Shown: positions 59,501 through 64,000 of the stretch, piece after piece
Layout: each line of letters opens with the position of its first letter
Position numbering within the stretch: position 1 is the first letter of the stretch
DNA from: Flaccisagitta enflata
Lineage: Eukaryota > Chaetognatha > Sagittoidea > Aphragmophora
Direction: 5' to 3'
Length of the DNA: 64,000 bases
Assembly (NCBI GenBank): GCA_965153355.1
Contig: OZ231128.1
Location: 18,414,001 to 18,478,000, forward strand
Program-made: the position numbers and the translations under genes
The notes under the pieces: model-generated
Database searches by the model: none
Told to the model about the DNA's origin: nothing
The model's input: the letters and a program-made list of their open reading frames with translations, nothing else

Positions 59501-60599
59501 GACCAAGGAAGACCAAGAACGAGACGCAGAGAGACAGATTGAATGACAAAAACAGGCAGACAGTCAACCAGACATCATGAGATGCACACAGAAGAAGATG
59601 AAAATAAAAAAAAGACTGCCATTTACGACTTTTTTCCGGTCGGCGAGAGCCGCCTTTTTTGGTATCTATACTCTATGGGGTAGAAAATCAAACAATTTTT
59701 CAACTGAGCGGGGAAAGAAATCAAAGACTAAGGGGGGGGGGGGGTGAAGAAATCAAAAGCCGCTCAACTTTATACTCCTGCTGTGCAGTGGTCAACCGGG
59801 CTGCCGATTCTGTAAAGCTGCCTCGTAGCAAGAAAATTCCAACCAAGGCTGCCGCTCTGTCTTTACCAAAAGATATATAATAGATAAGTTTATCTTTGTT
59901 AAACTGATTTATCAGGTTTCGTTTCAGTTTGCATACTTCTTTAGGCAAAAAGTCTTTCTTTAATCTTCATTTCTCATTTTTGAAATGTTTTCCTCACAAT
60001 CTACCCCAGCTGCCGCACTTGGCGGCTGTCCTGCCGTGTGGCGTTGCTAGCCTGCTACCCTGAATCGGCACCCCGGGTGGTAAATCTTTTGTAAATCTGA
60101 TGATCGCAATGAGTGTAAAAGATTTTTTTAAAAGACAACCTTTGTTGATTTTTTTTTGGTGTATTGAATAGAGTCGCCCCCCCCCCTCGCTTTTGATTTT
60201 CTTCCCCGCAACGCATCGTGGCGCGTCACAAAATCAATAATTTAGTTCCCCATCGAGCATTGAATTAGTATATATCTCGGGTTCCAATAGTGCTAAATTG
60301 TGTTTTCAAGTTTTGGTAACGCCAAAAGTAAAATTTCCTTAAATTTTCTTTTTGCTTTTTCTCTTCTTTACTGCTACCAATCCCTTCCTCATTTCAAGGT
60401 CCTTCTACGTATTTGCTCTCCGCACCACCCCCGGGGAGGGGGGAAACAAATATGTCTATATATCACTGCATGTTAGTCAACTGAGTCAGCCTAGGCTTGT
60501 TTGAAACTTTATATGCATGCGACGTTGTTCACTTTAACTTGTTTGCGTTGTTGTTTACGTCGTCGTCGTTCTCAATATCTTTATTTCCGCCGCCAAAGT
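59501..60599. other. Unassigned DNA
   Basis: G13 run at about 59731 with AAGAAATCAAAAGCC, and its rough inverse near 60180 (C9 then CTCGCTTTTGATTTTCTTCC), possibly ends of a decayed element. Nothing else recognised. Confidence 0.4.
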
Positions 60600-60625
60600 C
60601 GATGTCGCCATCGTCGTCGTCGTCT

Positions 60626-60700
<75 letters not shown>
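60600..60700. repeat. (CGT)n microsatellite
   Basis: About 32 units of GTC, one TTC interruption. Codes for polySer, polyArg or polyVal in different frames; none supported as a gene. Confidence 0.96.
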
Positions 60701-60803
60701 TGGAGATTGTGATCGTGGTGGCGCGTAGCAGTGAAACGTCGTCGTCCTTCCTTCTTCGCGCCTCTTCAGTCTTCACGCGAAGAAACAAAAACACCTTTTC
60801 ATT

Positions 60804-61305
<502 letters not shown>

Positions 61306-61522
61306 GCATACGCCCACCTGTTTAAAACGAAAAAAATACCAAAATGAAAAGTCATTTGGATGAAGGTACATGTTGATATTCATAAAAAAAAAGAAAAAAA
61401 AAAACATCATAAAGAGGAAAATTGTGAGAAAAAAAAATAAATACAACAAGGCTGGAATCTTTTAAATGCGACAAGTTTCTATGGAAAACGACCTCCGAGG
61501 AATATCATGCATGTTAAAAATG

Positions 61523-61752
61523 TTTGTTAACAAGTGACGCGGGGTCACAATATCGTTGCGGACGGGTGGGCAGGGGCATCTAACCCCCATCCATATCCCA
61601 TGCCCCCCACACATACATAAAAACCATCTAAAACGCTCATTTTCGCACTTTTTGATTCATGTCCATAGACGGACCAACGGTTGGACCAACGGACCAACGG
61701 ACCGACGGATGGACGAAGCCCCTTATAGACTTGCGTGTCCGCGACTAAAAAC
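61523..61752 (-). repeat. Hairpin-headed repeat, family B
   Basis: AACAAGTGACGCGGGGTCAC, GTTGCGGACGGGTGGGCAGG, ACTTTTTGATTCATGTCC, GGACCAACGGACCGACGG and TTGCGTGTCCGCGACTAAAAA (head). Confidence 0.8.
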
Positions 61753-61849
61753 AAGCAAAACGAAGGAATACCTTTCAAATAAGTTTTCACGAAATCTTTT
61801 GGAAAAATCCAAAAATGTTGCGCGTTTGGCTTCTTCTCTCTTTTCAGTC

Positions 61850-61997
61850 GTCTGTCCCGCGAGGCCGCGACTCTACACAGCCGCTTTGTCGGTCCGTCAG
61901 TCGGTCGATTAGTCGGTCTACTTTTTACTTTTTCGGCGTATGTGAGCTTTTTGAGCTCACTGCCCCTCCCCACCCGCACGTGACTGGGGTAGCCGGT
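61850..61997 (+). repeat. Hairpin-headed repeat, family A
   Basis: TGTCCCGCGAGGCCGCGACTC head, AGCCGCTTTGTCGGTCC, TTACTTTTTCGGCGTATGTG, CTGCCCCTCCCCACCCGCAC, GTGACTGGGGTAGCCG; tail cut before CCTTGTT. Confidence 0.7.
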
Positions 61998-62046
61998 ACC
62001 GTTTTGAAGTTTGAACCGTGAACGGTTAAGGTGGGGGGGGGGGTCA

Positions 62047-62260
<214 letters not shown>

Positions 62261-62349
62261 TGACCGGCGAGCCCGGATTTCATCGCCATAAAGTGGATTA
62301 AGAATAGATAATCATCAATCAATCAATCAATCATCAATCCGGGTAGTTG

Positions 62350-62515
62350 CCTACACGAAATTCTATAAGCCGCAACTTCGATCCGACGCATTGTCGGTCC
62401 ATCCGTCGGTCTGTGGAGATCTGTGCGTCCACAACGTTGCTAATGTCACATTAAGATGTCGTTGCACTGATCGATTGGCATCATTTTGTGACTGGGGTAA
62501 CCGCGTCTGTGGCAA
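62350..62515 (+). repeat. Family A copy, decayed
   Basis: CCGCAACTTCGATCCGACGC, TTGTCGGTCCATCCGTCGGT and the tail TGTGACTGGGGTAACCGCGT. Confidence 0.55.
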
Positions 62516-62519
62516 ACAC

Positions 62520-62855
<336 letters not shown>

Positions 62856-63000
62856 GCGCGCGTGTTCTCACCTGTTTTCGTATTACACCTACTGCTTGAA
62901 TCACCATTCATGCTCTGATCTTACACCTGTATGAACGCCTGAATGCGTACACTTGCCAATGCACACAAGCACGCGTTCGCACGCGGAAAAAAGCACTCAG

Positions 63001-63249
63001 TCCCTCGGTATCGAGCGCCGGGTTGGTCGGCATCGAGCGCCGGTTTGGTCGGCATCGAGCGCCGGTTTGGTCGGCACGCGGCGCACCGGCTCAATGCAGA
63101 CAACCCCATTCTTTTAATCTTCTTTCTTTTTTTTTCTCTTTCTTTCCTTTTTTCTTTCCTTCTTCTTTTTTTTTTATCTTTCCTCCATTCTTTTCTTTTC
63201 TTTTTTTTTGTTTATTTCCTTCGGTTTCCTTCTTTTCTTCATCGGAACC
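63001..63249. repeat. 22-bp repeat, then T-rich tract
   Basis: GGCATCGAGCGCCGGTTTGG three times at 63010-63080; 63115-63245 is a TTTCTTTCC-rich pyrimidine tract. Confidence 0.75.
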
Positions 63250-64000
63250 ATCAGAAGTCGCATTGCCGCATTGCTGTCACCTCCTCGCGCATTGCTGTCA
63301 CCTCCTCGCGCATTGCTTTCACCTCCTCACGCATTGCTGTCACCTCCTCGCGCATTGCTGTGACCTCCTCGCGCATTGCCGTCACCTCCTCGCGCATTGC
63401 TGTCACCTCCTCGCGCATTGCTGTCACCTCCTCGCGAATTGCTGTCACCTCCTTGCGCATTGCTGTCACCTCTCGCGCATTGCTGTCACCTCCTTGCGCA
63501 TTGCTGTCACCTCCTCGCGCATTGCTGTCACCTCCTCGCGCATTGCTGTCACCTACTCGCGCATTGCTGTCACCTCCTCGCGCATTGCTGTCACCTCCTC
63601 GCGCATTGCTGTCACCTCCTCGCGCATTGCTGTCACCTCCTCGCTGCTGTCACCTCCTCGCATTGCTGTCACCTCCTCGCGCATTGCTGTCACCTCCTCG
63701 CGCATTGCTGTCACCTCCTCGCGCATTGCTGTCACCTCCTCGCGCATTGCTGTCACCTCCTCGCGCATTGCTGTCACCTCCTCGCGCATTGCTGTCACCT
63801 CCTCGCGCATTGCTGTCACCTTCTCGCGCATTGCTGTCACCTCCTCGCGCATTGCTGTCACCTTCTCGCGCATTGCTGTCACCTCCTCGCGCATTGCTGT
63901 CACCTCCTCGCGAATTGATGTCACCTCCTCGTGCATCGCTGTCACCTCCTCGCGCATTGCTGTCACCTCCTCGCGCATTGCTGTCACCTCCTCGCGCATT
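63250..64000. repeat. 21-bp minisatellite running off the window end
   Basis: About 35 units of GCATTGCTGTCACCTCCTCGC. The complement strand reads as a 7-residue repeat (MREEVTA). Broken by a single-base loss at about 63472, a TAG in that frame at about 63553 and two short units at about 63643-63665. It continues past the window edge, so its full extent is unknown. Confidence 0.92.

Overview
The window reads as a gene-poor, repeat-saturated stretch of a eukaryotic nuclear genome, most likely an invertebrate animal. I infer this from non-LTR retrotransposon remnants, a spliceosomal-type acceptor and AATAAA signal around the only convincing gene, a degenerate CCCTAA (vertebrate/metazoan-type telomere) tract, and the sheer load of microsatellites. 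I cannot name the species. Only one host coding region is convincing: a kelch-repeat terminal exon at about 10.06-11.01 kb. Nearly all other open frames are translations of simple repeats.

Layout. 0-7.5 kb: AT-rich DNA with terminal-inverted-repeat (TIR) elements, two of them housed inside hairpin-headed 'shell' repeats, plus a diverged array of about 340-bp units. 7.6-10 kb: an antisense LINE copy, broken by a secondary insertion with an 8-bp target duplication, lying just upstream of the kelch exon. 11.5-16.8 kb: modular palindromic elements (called P here), one interrupted several times by other elements. 17-26.7 kb: (CT)n/(GA)n, (GAAA)n, (AATG)n and (GT)n arrays and many hairpin-headed elements. 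26.7-29 kb: a second LINE tail, a very uniform 82-bp minisatellite and (GGT)n. 31-36 kb: more P elements and minisatellites. 37-39.6 kb: a 2.6-kb simple-repeat block, first pyrimidine-only and then (GTT)n. 40-55 kb: long-TIR elements, a large duplicated family (called R) and P elements. 55-64 kb: microsatellites, ending in a 21-bp minisatellite that runs off the window.

Two repeat systems stand out. (1) About 28 copies of three related short families (called A, B and C). Each opens with a 16-18-nt stem-loop whose two arms covary between families, followed by a (GTCY)n tract; families A and C, and the A shells, end in a CCTTGTT-type sequence. They resemble the DINE-1/HINE/mini-me class of non-autonomous Helentrons in architecture, but that assignment is inference. 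(2) The P superfamily: palindromic elements sharing a GCAGCGGCCCC terminal module and one extended arm, while their centres are filled with unrelated tandem repeats. Many TA-flanked long-TIR elements of Tc1/mariner type sit inside these or beside them.

There is no sign of an operon, phage, CRISPR array, rRNA or tRNA gene. The genes do not work together as a pathway; the biology here is repeat turnover and nesting.
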